Origin: Hydrogenovibrio sp965140365
GTDB taxonomy: Bacteria; Pseudomonadota; Gammaproteobacteria; Thiomicrospirales; Thiomicrospiraceae
DNA length: 64,000 bases
Assembly: GCA_965140365.1 (NCBI GenBank)
Contig: OZ223196.1
Direction: 5' to 3' (one strand)
The translations under genes and the position numbers were made by a program. The notes beneath the pieces were generated by a model. The model searched no databases, was not told the DNA's origin, and saw nothing but the letters and a program-made list of their open reading frames with translations. Each line of letters starts with the position of its first letter. Position 1 is the stretch's first letter. Below are positions 26,771 to 35,446 of this stretch, one piece after another.

Positions 26771-27208
26771 ATGTCAATTCGTTTAATGAAACCCGGTGAT
26801 GACCTGACTGCCGTCGCGACCGTGATGCAACAATTGCGCCCGGCGCTGACGGTCACGGAAATCATCGCGCGAATGCAACAGCAGCAAAGTGAAGGCTATC
26901 AATTGGTATGTGAAGAACAGGATGGCGACATTCGAGCGCTGGCCGGTTTTGTGTTTGTGCGTAAATTGGCGTGGGGCAAGGCGTTGTATGTGGACGACCT
27001 GGTGACGGAGGAAACACACCGTTCGAAAGGTGCCGGAAAGCGTTTGATGGATTGGTTGAAAATGCATGCCGTCGAAAATGGTTGCGAGCAACTGCATTTG
27101 GATTCGGGGCGCCAACGTGATGGCGCGCATCGTTTTTATGCTCGGGAAGGCTTTGAGAGCAACAGCTTGCATTTTGTGTTCCGGTTGGCATCGTCTCAGC
27201 TGTCTTGA
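26771..27208 (+). CDS. GNAT-family N-acetyltransferase
   Basis: This 145-aa enzyme has the GNAT core. LYVDDLVTEETHRSKGAGKRLMDWLKMHA holds motif A with the acetyl-CoA loop RSKGAGKRL (about residues 85-93). LDSGRQRDGAHRFYAREGFESNSLHFVFRL is motif B. It should acetylate a small molecule or protein amine in the cytoplasm; the substrate is unknown. The start ATG 26771 follows GGAGGA. An in-frame TTG at 26750 is less likely. Confidence 0.85.
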   Translation: MSIRLMKPGDDLTAVATVMQQLRPALTVTEIIARMQQQQSEGYQLVCEEQDGDIRALAGFVFVRKLAWGKALYVDDLVTEETHRSKGAGKRLMDWLKMHAVENGCEQLHLDSGRQRDGAHRFYAREGFESNSLHFVFRLASSQLS

Positions 27209-27321
27209 CTTGAGGTTGTCTTAAGCTGACGACATCAAAGCTGACTCAAATCAAATTTTTGTGACTTCACGGTTTTTCACTTTCTCAAATCAGCCGGACT
27301 GGAGTAAAATGGGTTCCAAAC

Positions 27322-27337
27322 GTGACAATACTGTCAC
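27322..27337. promoter_or_regulatory. Inverted repeat in the diguanylate cyclase leader
   Basis: GTGACA and TGTCAC are perfect complements around ATAC. The repeat starts 11 bases after a possible -10 box TAAAAT (27305-27310) and 72 bases before the coding start, an operator-like position. Confidence 0.4.
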
Positions 27338-27408
27338 TTTATTCAACGCTTCCGTTTTCCGAAGGGGCTCGGTCGCCATTCCATTCAGTCAGGTTTAGTA
27401 ATTTCATC

Positions 27409-28518
27409 ATGTCTTTTTTGTCCAAATTGACGCGTGTGTTCGACATCGGTGCCCATGACGATATGGGGTATCAAGAGCTGCGCATGCTCCGTTTTGTGAA
27501 TGTGACGGCCACGGCCATTATGGTCCCCGCGATTGTCGGGCCGTTGTTTTACCTGTATGTGTTGGTGTGCCGTCCGGAGTTGCATGCGCCGTTATGGCAA
27601 GGTGTGGTGCCGTTTTTTCAGTTCGTGATGGCGTTTGGAGTCTTTTACCTGAATGCTCAGCATCGCTACTGGAGCGCGAAGCTGTTGATCGTTTTTTCCG
27701 GTTTGCTGACCATCACATTAATGGGCATTTTGTTTCAACAGGCGGGCGGGGATTCTTTATTTTTCCTGGTAGCTCCGATTGCAATTTTCCTGTTTCTCGG
27801 GCTGAACCGTTTTTCGATGATTTTGAATATTACGGTGTTCTGTACTTATTTGGGAGTGAATTATTTCCATAACCATTTTCCGCCGATCACGCCCATGCCG
27901 GCTGAGCTGGTTCAAGTGAATTACACCATTAACCAGGTGATTATTTATTTGATGATTGGTATGTTGACCTTTTTTCTCATCAGTTTGAATCAGGGCATGG
28001 AACAACGTATGCGGACGCTCATGGAAATCGATTCCCTGACCGGTCTGTTCAATCGTCGCAAATACGACACCTTTTCCCGAAAAGTTTACAATCAAGCCTA
28101 TCAAGATCAGACGCCAGTGTCGGTTATTTTGTTCGATATCGATTACTTTAAAGCTTATAACGATACTTACGGCCATTTGGCCGGTGACGATTGCCTGGTA
28201 GAAGTGGCTGAGGTATTGAAAGCTTGTGTGCATCGTCGCACCGACATTGTTTCCCGTGTCGGCGGTGAGGAATTCGTGGTGGTGTTGACCAATACCGAAT
28301 TGAAGGATGCGGTTCATTTGGCGCAGACGGTGTTGGAACAAGTCGAGGCCAAGGCTTTGCGGCACGAACACTCCAAGGTGAAGCCGTATGTAACCATCAG
28401 TGCTGGTGTGGCGTGTCGCATTCCGTCGCAGGAAGACGACTTTTTTGATTTGTTTAACGCGGCCGATAAAAAGCTTTATGAAGCTAAGGCAAACGGCCGT
28501 AACCAAGTGGCCGCTTAA
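27409..28518 (+). CDS. Membrane-bound diguanylate cyclase
   Basis: This 369-aa protein has about six N-terminal membrane helices (residues about 30-190) and a C-terminal GGDEF domain. The active-site motif is GGEEF (SRVGGEEFVVVL). RRTD lies exactly five residues before it, which is the RxxD inhibitory site for c-di-GMP feedback. DIDYFKAYNDTYGH carries the metal-binding aspartate. It should therefore make c-di-GMP and be product-inhibited. The membrane part is not a recognised sensor. The start at 27409 is chosen because the upstream frame (from 27322) overlaps leader sequence. Confidence 0.9.
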   Translation: MSFLSKLTRVFDIGAHDDMGYQELRMLRFVNVTATAIMVPAIVGPLFYLYVLVCRPELHAPLWQGVVPFFQFVMAFGVFYLNAQHRYWSAKLLIVFSGLLTITLMGILFQQAGGDSLFFLVAPIAIFLFLGLNRFSMILNITVFCTYLGVNYFHNHFPPITPMPAELVQVNYTINQVIIYLMIGMLTFFLISLNQGMEQRMRTLMEIDSLTGLFNRRKYDTFSRKVYNQAYQDQTPVSVILFDIDYFKAYNDTYGHLAGDDCLVEVAEVLKACVHRRTDIVSRVGGEEFVVVLTNTELKDAVHLAQTVLEQVEAKALRHEHSKVKPYVTISAGVACRIPSQEDDFFDLFNAADKKLYEAKANGRNQVAA

Positions 28519-28582
28519 TACGCAAGATACACAAGCAAAGCTTGAAATCTGAAGGCACCTTGGAGATATTGATAAAAATTGC

Positions 28583-28592
28583 CCAGGCCTGG
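28583..28592. repeat. CCAGGCCTGG palindrome, intergenic
   Basis: A perfect decamer lies 65 bases after the diguanylate cyclase stop, within AAAATTGCCCAGG / CCTGGTCGATTTT. The A and T flanks make a weak terminator possible. Confidence 0.6.
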
Positions 28593-28698
28593 TCGATTTT
28601 GATTAAGATAAACGAAAAATCGGTTATTTTGGCGACGAGTGGAGTATACAACGATGTTGACTCGTCATTTCTATTTCATAGTGATAAGGAATCGACTT

Positions 28699-29295
28699 AT
28701 GTTTAAACGCTCCTTTTTAGGGCCTGTTTCTCTGGCCTGTTTGCTTTCCATCGGCTTGACCGCTTGCAGTGACGACGCCAAGCAACTTGAAGAAGCCACC
28801 GCCACCGATCAGCCGGTAATTGGCAGTGAAACCGGTTCGGATATCAAGCCGCCAGCGGCGAATCAACCCTCCACCATGGACGTGAAGGATAAACAATTGA
28901 TGGATGCGCAGCCGGAAAAAGAACCCTTGTCCGAAGAAGCGGCCGCCGCCCAACAGGAGGCGGAGCAAGCCGCTGCACCGGCCGATGAAGCGACAACCGT
29001 AATTGAAATGACCACGGAAGAAGCCCCGGCTGAAGAAGCGGTAACGGAAGCGGTTCAAAATAGTCCGGCAGGCCCTGAACTGTATGCGACTTGCGCAGGG
29101 TGTCACGGCGGCTCCGGTGAAGGTGGCGTTGGGCCGCAGCTTGCCGGGCAGTCGAAAGACGCTTTGGTGGCCAGCTTGATGGACTATAAAGCCGGTAAGC
29201 AAAAAGGGGCCATGAGCGCGATGATGATTCCAAATGCGCAACAGCTTTCGGATGACGAAATTGTCACCGTATCGGAATACATCACGACGTTTTAA
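28699..29295 (+). CDS. Cytochrome c lipoprotein
   Basis: This 198-aa protein starts at ATG 28699, nine bases after AAGGA. A lipoprotein signal (LLSIGLTAC) sets Cys near residue 20 as the lipidated residue. An Ala/Glu/Pro-rich linker of about 90 residues follows. The C-terminal class I cytochrome c domain has one heme motif CAGCHG and GVGPQLAGQ; a candidate axial Met lies in the GAMSAMMIPNAQQLSDDEIVTVSEYI stretch. It probably carries electrons at the periplasmic face of a membrane. The partner oxidase is not in the window. Confidence 0.88.
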   Translation: MFKRSFLGPVSLACLLSIGLTACSDDAKQLEEATATDQPVIGSETGSDIKPPAANQPSTMDVKDKQLMDAQPEKEPLSEEAAAAQQEAEQAAAPADEATTVIEMTTEEAPAEEAVTEAVQNSPAGPELYATCAGCHGGSGEGGVGPQLAGQSKDALVASLMDYKAGKQKGAMSAMMIPNAQQLSDDEIVTVSEYITTF

Positions 29296-29333
29296 GCACC
29301 CTTAAACCAAGAACCCTTGAACCTTTTCTGATC

Positions 29334-29371
29334 ACCTTGCGCTTTGTTTCCCGAAGCGCAAGGTTCCTTTT
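29334..29371 (+). terminator. Rho-independent terminator after the cytochrome gene
   Basis: ACCTTGCGCTT pairs with AAGCGCAAGGT across nine bases, followed by TCCTTTTT. Confidence 0.75.
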
Positions 29372-29524
29372 TCATTCGGCTTGAATGCTGTAATGTCAGC
29401 TTTTCTTCAATATTAATCGACCAGTTTTTTTGGTATACTCGCGACAGGTAAGCTCGTTTAACGGGTTGTCTGTATTCTGGGTTTACCGCTTTGAAACTTT
29501 GGCATAATACCAAAAGGAGAATTT

Positions 29525-29761
29525 ATGCGTTCGAATCAATCTAAACTGGCTTCTTTTGCAATGATCTTGGCCATGGCGTTCGGTTCAATGACTTTGGTTG
29601 GGTGCAGTGACGACCCACAAGAAGATATGAAAGAAAGCCTACAGGATGCAAAAGAATCGGCCGGTGATGCCGTGTCCAACTTAAAGGATGCGGCCGGTGA
29701 CGCGGCGGATGCCGCCGAAGAAAAAGTTGAAGAAACTAAGGAATCCATGCAAAACCACTAA
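29525..29761 (+). CDS. Small alanine-rich lipoprotein
   Basis: This 78-aa protein has a lipobox MTLVGC (Cys about residue 27). A short, highly charged Ala/Asp/Glu/Lys helix follows (DAAGDAADAAEEKVEETKESMQ). It resembles small entericidin- or YtxH-like envelope lipoproteins in composition only. AAGGAG lies seven bases before the ATG. The function is unknown. Confidence 0.7.
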   Translation: MRSNQSKLASFAMILAMAFGSMTLVGCSDDPQEDMKESLQDAKESAGDAVSNLKDAAGDAADAAEEKVEETKESMQNH

Positions 29762-29830
29762 GATTCCAATCTTTAACGATTGATTGACGCTAGAAGGAAA
29801 CGCTGATGATAATGTCAGCGGATAATAATA

Positions 29831-29857
29831 AGAAAGCCCGGCATTGCCGGGCTTTTT
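29831..29857. terminator. Rho-independent terminator
   Basis: AAAGCCCGGCA pairs with TGCCGGGCTTT, followed by TTTTT on the plus strand and preceded by AAGAAA. It sits between the lipoprotein gene and the convergent deaminase gene, overlapping the latter's stop by two bases. Confidence 0.8.
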
Positions 29858-30794
29858 ACGTTTTGGGGTTTCCCTGAAGACCGCCGGAATGATATAGCAC
29901 CACTTTCGCACCCTGTGGAATTCGGCCGGCTTGCAGTTCTTGTAGAAACCCGAACACCAGTTTATTGGTGTACACCGGGTCCAGGGAAATGTGAAATTGT
30001 GTTTCAAACCAGTGTTGAGCCGCTTCGATTTCTGGCGATATTCGGCCGTATCCCGGACCGCAATACTCGGTGAGTAAGCGCCAATTGGGCGACCCGGTTG
30101 TATTATGAGAGACTCCGCTGAGGGTTTCGATGTCTGGAATCAGGTAATCGGCTTGTTTTAAACTGGCGACGCCTAAAATATGGCGTTGAGGAGTGGGTGT
30201 GGCAAATTTCACCAGGCCTGCCAAGGTGCCGCCGGTACCGACAGAGGTGTATAGGTGTGTCCAGTTCGGGCACTGGTGTTCAATCGCCTGGCAGAGTTCG
30301 TCAAACCCGCGCACAGCGAGTTCATTGGTACCACCTTCGGGCAGGATATAAGCGCCCGGATGCTCGGCTGTGAGCGTTTTCAAAAATGCCGGTTGGGTTT
30401 TAAGGCGATAATCCGCCCGAGACAGAAAGTGAAGTTCCATGCCTTTTTGCCGTGCCGTATGAAGTGTATGGCTCCAGCGCGACGGTCGATTGGCGAATTC
30501 GTCGCCTCGAATGTACCCGATGGTTTTAAACTCGAACGCTTGGCCCGCCGCCGCGGTGGCGGCGATGTGATTGGAGTAGGCGCCGCCAAAGGTTAATAAG
30601 GTTGTTTTTCCAGCCGCTTTGGCCGCTTGCAGATTGCGTTTCAGTTTATGCCATTTGTTGCCTTGGATGGTCGGATGATTGAGGTCGTCGCGTTTTACCC
30701 AGACTGAGACATTGTGGTCGTTGAATAACGGGTGATGCAGGGCCTCCATCGGGCTGACATTCGCCTGGTCATTGGGCAATGAAATTCTGTTCAT
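29856..30794 (-). CDS. PLP-dependent ACC deaminase/D-cysteine desulfhydrase family enzyme
   Basis: This 312-aa protein belongs to fold-type II PLP enzymes. VWVKRDDLNHPTIQGNKWHKLKRNL (about residues 31-55) carries the Schiff-base lysine in GNKWHKL. LLTFGGAYSNHIAATAAAG is the substrate loop and TSVGTGGTLAGL the phosphate-binding loop. Family members deaminate 1-aminocyclopropane-1-carboxylate or desulfurate D-cysteine; which applies cannot be told here. A near-match of the decamer (30212-30221) lies inside. Confidence 0.82.
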   Translation of the reverse strand: MNRISLPNDQANVSPMEALHHPLFNDHNVSVWVKRDDLNHPTIQGNKWHKLKRNLQAAKAAGKTTLLTFGGAYSNHIAATAAAGQAFEFKTIGYIRGDEFANRPSRWSHTLHTARQKGMELHFLSRADYRLKTQPAFLKTLTAEHPGAYILPEGGTNELAVRGFDELCQAIEHQCPNWTHLYTSVGTGGTLAGLVKFATPTPQRHILGVASLKQADYLIPDIETLSGVSHNTTGSPNWRLLTEYCGPGYGRISPEIEAAQHWFETQFHISLDPVYTNKLVFGFLQELQAGRIPQGAKVVLYHSGGLQGNPKT

Positions 30795-30843
30795 GTGAAT
30801 ATGATACCGTATGCGTTTTGCGAAAGTATCCGGAGATACGTTC

Positions 30844-30880
30844 AGGTAGGGTCAGATAAGGTAGGGTCAGCTAGGGTCAT
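30844..30880. repeat. Short direct repeats upstream of amtB
   Basis: Three spaced copies of TAGGGTCA lie about 130 bases before the amtB start, the first two within a longer AGGTAGGGTCAG unit. They fall in the 211-base gap shared with the divergent deaminase gene. They could be binding sites for a regulator; nothing else in the gap is recognised. Confidence 0.4.
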
Positions 30881-31005
30881 AAAATCATAGGTGATGAGGT
30901 CATAAAGGGTTTCTCTTATTCGGTTGGGAAGTTTTGGTAAAATACGCCGACTATTTATAACCATTTTTACATATATTTCATATAACAAAAACAGGGACGA
31001 AGGGT

Positions 31006-32223
31006 ATGGAACAATTGACCACAAGTTTGGATGTGTTATTCATTTTGCTGGGGGCGATTCTGGTGCTGTTCATGCACGCCGGTTTTGCCTTTTTGGAAGT
31101 GGGGACGGTTCAGCATAAAAACCAGGTAAATGCATTGGTGAAAATCATGACCGATTTGGGCGTCTCGACCGTGGCTTATTTTTTCATCGGTTACGGCGTG
31201 GCTTACGGGGTGTTTCTGGGCTTTAATCTGGATGGTCAGTTGACTCAGGCGATGACCGACAAATCCGGTTATGAGTTGGTGAAGTTCTTCTTTTTGATGA
31301 CGTTTGCGGCCGCCATCCCGGCCATTGTGTCCGGCGGGATTGCGGAACGCGCCCGTTTTTATCCGGTTTTGTTGGCGACGTTTTTAACGGTGGCGTTCAT
31401 CTACCCATTATTCGAAGGGATGGCGTGGAACGGTAACTTTGGCTTCCAGGCCTGGTTGGAATCGTCTTATGGCGTGCCTTTCCATGATTTTGCCGGCTCC
31501 ATTGTCGTTCACGCCGTGGGCGGTTGGATTGCTCTGGCGGCGATTTTGATTCTCGGTGCCCGTCATAATCGATATAACGCCCAAGGGCAAATGCAACACG
31601 TTTACCCACCGTCCAGCATCCCGTTTTTGGCATTGGGTGCCTGGATTCTGTCGGTCGGCTGGTTCGGCTTCAATGTGATGTCGGCACAAGCCGTGGAAGG
31701 CATTCAGGGGCTGGTCGCCATGAACTCTCTGATGGCGATGGTCGGCGGTATTCTGGCGGCCACGGTCATGGGCGATAAAGACCCGGGCTTTATTCATAAC
31801 GGGCCTTTGGCCGGTTTGGTGGCCATTTGTGCCGGTTCCGACGTGGTCAGCCCTTTGGGCGCTTTGGTCATCGGTTTGGTGGCAGGTGCCTTGTTCGTGA
31901 AAGCGTTTACCTGGACGCAAAAAACCTTGAAAGTGGACGATGTATTGGGTGTTTGGCCGCTGCACGGTTTGTGTGGTGTCTGGGGCGCCATTGCGGTGGG
32001 CATTTTCGGTACCACCACGCTGGGCGGTTTGGGCGGCGTGGCGATGATGCCGCAGCTTCTCGGTACCTTGGCCGGTGTCGGCGTGGCCTTGATTGGCGGC
32101 TTCATTGTGTACTGGCTAGTCAATAAATTGATGACGTTGCGAATGAGTGATGAAGACCAATATCAGGGCGCGGATTTGTCGATTCATAAAATCCACGCCA
32201 ACCCGCCAAGAGAAGAGTTTTAA
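31006..32223 (+). CDS. amtB: Ammonium transporter AmtB
   Basis: This 405-aa protein has about eleven membrane helices and family motifs: DVLFILLGAILVLFMHAGFAFLEVG, FHDFAGSIVVHAVGG with a pore histidine, and WPLHGLCGVWGAIAVG with a second histidine. It conducts NH4+/NH3 across the inner membrane. No glnK PII gene is adjacent, and no clear sigma-54 promoter was seen upstream. A perfect CCAGGCCTGG lies at 31446-31455, encoding QAW. Confidence 0.93.
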   Translation: MEQLTTSLDVLFILLGAILVLFMHAGFAFLEVGTVQHKNQVNALVKIMTDLGVSTVAYFFIGYGVAYGVFLGFNLDGQLTQAMTDKSGYELVKFFFLMTFAAAIPAIVSGGIAERARFYPVLLATFLTVAFIYPLFEGMAWNGNFGFQAWLESSYGVPFHDFAGSIVVHAVGGWIALAAILILGARHNRYNAQGQMQHVYPPSSIPFLALGAWILSVGWFGFNVMSAQAVEGIQGLVAMNSLMAMVGGILAATVMGDKDPGFIHNGPLAGLVAICAGSDVVSPLGALVIGLVAGALFVKAFTWTQKTLKVDDVLGVWPLHGLCGVWGAIAVGIFGTTTLGGLGGVAMMPQLLGTLAGVGVALIGGFIVYWLVNKLMTLRMSDEDQYQGADLSIHKIHANPPREEF

Positions 32224-32233
32224 GAAAGCCCAC

Positions 32234-32278
32234 AAGCCGTCTTGAACGCATCGCGTTACAGAAAGACGGTGGCTTTTT
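32234..32278 (+). terminator. Terminator after amtB
   Basis: AAGCCGTCTT pairs with AAGACGGTGGCTTTTT with one bulge, starting 11 bases after the amtB stop. Confidence 0.6.
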
Positions 32279-32300
32279 CGAAAAACTTGGGCGTATCTTC

Positions 32301-32363
32301 TATAATAGCGTTTATAGAAAGAATCTCGGCCTTTCGAGCGGGCGTTTCAAACGAAACGCCCGC
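32301..32363 (+). promoter_or_regulatory. Possible lonH promoter and leader hairpin
   Basis: A perfect -10 box TATAAT lies at 32301-32306, but no good -35 box was found. About 25 bases after the expected start, GCGGGCGTTT (32338) pairs with AAACGCCCGC (to 32363), followed by TTGTTT. The hairpin lies in the 5' leader of the protease gene that starts at 32427, so it could attenuate it. Confidence 0.4.
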
Positions 32364-32426
32364 TTGTTTATATCAACCCATGTAAAACCGTTTCATACGG
32401 TGGAATCCATAATATAACTCACATCT

Positions 32427-34820
32427 ATGCGTAAATTATCTGCACCTGAACTCTACCGTTTTACCGAAATCAATTCCGAGGAATTTCACGTCAGTGAATC
32501 CGATACCAAGGAATTCATGCAACGCTTTCATCCGCGCGCTTACCAGTCGTTAAATTTCGGTTTGCATTTGAAACGTAATCAGAACCATATCTTTATTATG
32601 GGCGAACCGGGCGTCGGGCGCATCGGCATGACCAAATCGATGTTGCGCGAAGCGGCCAAGCGTAAGGACATTCCGAAGGATGTGGTATTGGTCTCGGACT
32701 TCAGCGAAGCCAATAAAACCCAATATCTGTATTTCCAAGCCGGGCACGGACATGGTTTTAAACAGGCGGTGGAAGAACTGATTACTCAGTTGAAAACGCA
32801 ATTGCCGGTGGTCTTTGACGGCCATGCCTATCAGTTGAAAAATCAGCAACTGGAAAACGAGTTGGCGCAAAAACAGGAAAGTGCTTTGGAACCGGCGCTG
32901 GATTTGGCGGAATCTCTGAACATTGAAGTGCAGCAGAACGAAAACAACTTTGTGTTGTTTGCCGTGGTGGAAGGTGAACGCTTGCGGATGGCGGACTTAA
33001 AAAAGCTGGATGAGCCGTTGCAACGTTATTTTATGGACGGTTTGGATCAGGTGGAAGAAGCGCTCAACAAAGGTTTGACGCATTTCCCGTTTTTGCAGCA
33101 TGAATTCATGGATGCCGGTAAGAAACTCAACACCCAAGTGGCCAATGAACATTTGGAACCCTTGATTGATTCCTTGAAGATGGAGTTTGGTGAAACCCCC
33201 AAAATCAAAGATTATCTCGATTCGTTAAAAGAGGCGGTTGTTTCCAAATTGCATCTGTTCTGGGATCAGTCCGCGGAGCAGGTGACCAGTGCGGCGCAAA
33301 CTTCGATGGAAGAATTGCTGGCGGAACAATCGGGTATGTCGGTGTTCGAAGTGAATTTGCTTATCGATCATTCCGGTTTGAAACACGCGCCGGTGATTTA
33401 TGAGCAAAACGCAACGATGCCGAAACTGTTCGGTTACACCATTAACTCCGCCAGTGCCAATGCGACCGACACCTTAACACTGGCGATGAATCACCAGGCC
33501 GGTTTATTGCAAAAAGCCAATGGCGGTTTTCTGATGCTGAGCGTGCAGTCGGTGTTGAAAGACCCGGAAATCTGGTCGCATTTGAAAGCCGCTTTGATGA
33601 GCAAGCGGCTGACGTTTGAGATTCCGTCTTCCAGCAGTGTGGTGCCATACCATTTACCGGACTATCCATTGGATGTGACCTTGGTGTTGATTGGTCAGGC
33701 ACAGCATTTCTATGCTTTGCAGGAAATCGACGCGCAGTTTAATCGCCTGTTCAAAGTGCAGGTGGAGTTTGAAGTGGAGTTAGACCGTACGCCCGACCAT
33801 GAGTTGGTGTTGGCCAAGCAATTGGCATCGGAAGTCGAAGATTGGGAAGATTTGCCGGTGCGCCCATCCGCCTTGGAGCGCTTGATTGAATACGCCTCCC
33901 GTCTGGTGGAGTCGCAAGGCCGCCTGTACACCAATAAAGCCATCCTACGGGATGTTTTGGCCGAAGCCAATGCCTTTGCCCGTGCCCATGATAAAGGTGA
34001 GGTGACTCGCGAGATTATTGAAGCGACCATTCAACAGCGTGATTTTCATACCGGATTGATGGAAGATTATTACCATCGTGCCATTATTGAAGAACAGGTG
34101 CTGATTAAGGTATCCGGTCATCATATCGGTATGGTCAACGGCTTGACAGTGTTGACCGTCGGACGTCAGTCCTTTGGCCAGCCGGTGCGCATCACTGCTC
34201 AAGCCTCGGCCGGAGACGAAGGTGTGGTCGATATCGAACGCGAAATTGAAATGGCCGGGCCCATTCATTCCAAGGGGATGTTGATTTTATCCGGCTATGT
34301 GCGCGGGCGTTATATGAAGTTAAAACCGCTTGGTTTCAGCGCGTCCATCGTTATGGAACAGACCTATGACGGCGTGGAAGGGGACAGTGCTTCCTCGGCG
34401 GAATTACTGGCCTTAATTTCCTCTTTGTCACAAGTGCCGTTGCGTCAGGACATTGCCGTGACCGGTTCGGTTAACCAGTTTGGTGAAATCCAGCCGATTG
34501 GTGGGGTGAATGAGAAGGTCGAAGGCTTTTTCAAAGTTTGTAAGGCGCGAGGTTTGACGCGGCAGCAAGGCGTGGTGATTCCAGAAGCCAATACCAAGCA
34601 TTTGATGTTGAACGGGGAAGTCCGTGAAGCGGTCGAAAACGGCGATTTTCATGTGTATGCGATGAGTCATATTGACGATGCGCTTGGCTTGCTGGCGGAT
34701 ATGCCGGTGGGAGAGGAACGAGAAGACGGCACCTTCCCGGAAGGCAGTATCAATGCCCGCGTGGTGAAGTCATTGGAAAAAATGAACGAAAAGGATTCCG
34801 ACCACCACTCTCATGACTGA
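32427..34820 (+). CDS. Lon-related protease, LonH/YcbZ type
   Basis: This 797-aa protein has an N-terminal ATPase-like region in which the Walker A is degenerate: GEPGVGRIGMTKS has Arg-Ile where Lys-Ser/Thr is expected. The C-terminal Lon protease domain is intact, with YDGVEGDSASSAEL (catalytic Ser about residue 654) and GGVNEKVEGFFKVCK (catalytic Lys about 45 residues later). The middle helical insertion matches the LonB-like YcbZ/LonH group. It is probably a cytoplasmic protease; ATP dependence is doubtful given the Walker change. Confidence 0.82.
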   Translation: MRKLSAPELYRFTEINSEEFHVSESDTKEFMQRFHPRAYQSLNFGLHLKRNQNHIFIMGEPGVGRIGMTKSMLREAAKRKDIPKDVVLVSDFSEANKTQYLYFQAGHGHGFKQAVEELITQLKTQLPVVFDGHAYQLKNQQLENELAQKQESALEPALDLAESLNIEVQQNENNFVLFAVVEGERLRMADLKKLDEPLQRYFMDGLDQVEEALNKGLTHFPFLQHEFMDAGKKLNTQVANEHLEPLIDSLKMEFGETPKIKDYLDSLKEAVVSKLHLFWDQSAEQVTSAAQTSMEELLAEQSGMSVFEVNLLIDHSGLKHAPVIYEQNATMPKLFGYTINSASANATDTLTLAMNHQAGLLQKANGGFLMLSVQSVLKDPEIWSHLKAALMSKRLTFEIPSSSSVVPYHLPDYPLDVTLVLIGQAQHFYALQEIDAQFNRLFKVQVEFEVELDRTPDHELVLAKQLASEVEDWEDLPVRPSALERLIEYASRLVESQGRLYTNKAILRDVLAEANAFARAHDKGEVTREIIEATIQQRDFHTGLMEDYYHRAIIEEQVLIKVSGHHIGMVNGLTVLTVGRQSFGQPVRITAQASAGDEGVVDIEREIEMAGPIHSKGMLILSGYVRGRYMKLKPLGFSASIVMEQTYDGVEGDSASSAELLALISSLSQVPLRQDIAVTGSVNQFGEIQPIGGVNEKVEGFFKVCKARGLTRQQGVVIPEANTKHLMLNGEVREAVENGDFHVYAMSHIDDALGLLADMPVGEEREDGTFPEGSINARVVKSLEKMNEKDSDHHSHD

Positions 34821-34862
34821 ATGTCAGAGGAACGCTGACTCTGTCGAATGCATTCGGTAGTT

Positions 34863-34909
34863 TAGGGAACCTCTGATTGAATCAGATATTCCCTAGGTAG
34901 GGTTCCTTA
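34863..34909. repeat. Short stop-codon hairpin related to the 265-bp element ends
   Basis: TAGGGAA (34863-34869) and TTCCCTA (34889-34895) flank the CTGATTGAATCAG core. The stretch GGAACCTCTGATTGAATC equals the end of the element at 52936. A further GGTTCCTTA at 34901-34909 includes the stop codon of the DUF2062 gene. It lies between two convergent genes. Confidence 0.6.
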
Positions 34910-35446
34910 GGTTTCGTGTTGTGACTTGGCACGTCGTTGTTGCATGCGTCTTTCCCAGGAGCGGCGTACATGAATTTTCCAGAATAGGTGCAGTCCGAAA
35001 TAGCTGGTGATGGCGAGGACGGCTCCGACGGTGACGCTGCCGAGGTAAAGCGGTAGCCAAAGTTCGTCGAGCGTGGTGATGATCCAATCCCAGCTCATTT
35101 CAAAATGCAGAGAAGCTTCGGCTTCGGTACCGAGTATCCAAGTGCCCACCAGATAATTGAAATAAAAGATAGGCGGCATGGTGAGCGGGTTACTGATCCA
35201 AACCAGGGCGACGCTCAAGGGAAGGTTGGCACGAATCAAAATGGCGGTGACCGCAGACGTGACCATTTGCGACGGAATCGGAATCGACATCCAAAACAGG
35301 CCGTTGGCAAAGGCTTTAGCGGTATTATGGCGATGAATATGCCATAAGTTCGGGTTTCCGAGCCATTTTGCCAAAAAGCCGAGCCCCTTCATGTTTTTAA
35401 TTTTTTCAGGATTGGGTGCGTATTTTTTAAATATCTTCTTCGGCAT
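34907..35446 (-). CDS. DUF2062 membrane protein
   Basis: This 179-aa protein starts MPKKIFKKYAPNPEKIKNMKGLGFLAKWLGNPNLWHIHRHN, the standard DUF2062 opening. Three or so membrane segments follow, with IPSQMVTSAVTAILIRANLPLSVALVWISNPLTMPPIFYFNYLVG. The function is not established; it is commonly found near envelope genes. Its start codon directly abuts that of comEC (CAT|ATG at 35444-35449), so its promoter must lie inside comEC. Its stop codon is part of the repeat at 34901-34909. Confidence 0.85.
   Translation of the reverse strand: MPKKIFKKYAPNPEKIKNMKGLGFLAKWLGNPNLWHIHRHNTAKAFANGLFWMSIPIPSQMVTSAVTAILIRANLPLSVALVWISNPLTMPPIFYFNYLVGTWILGTEAEASLHFEMSWDWIITTLDELWLPLYLGSVTVGAVLAITSYFGLHLFWKIHVRRSWERRMQQRRAKSQHET

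Noticed and set aside
30842..31024. Minus-strand 60-codon frame over the TAGGGTCA repeats
   Set aside because: The apparent TLADPTLSDPT repeat is just the translated DNA repeat; no ribosome site.
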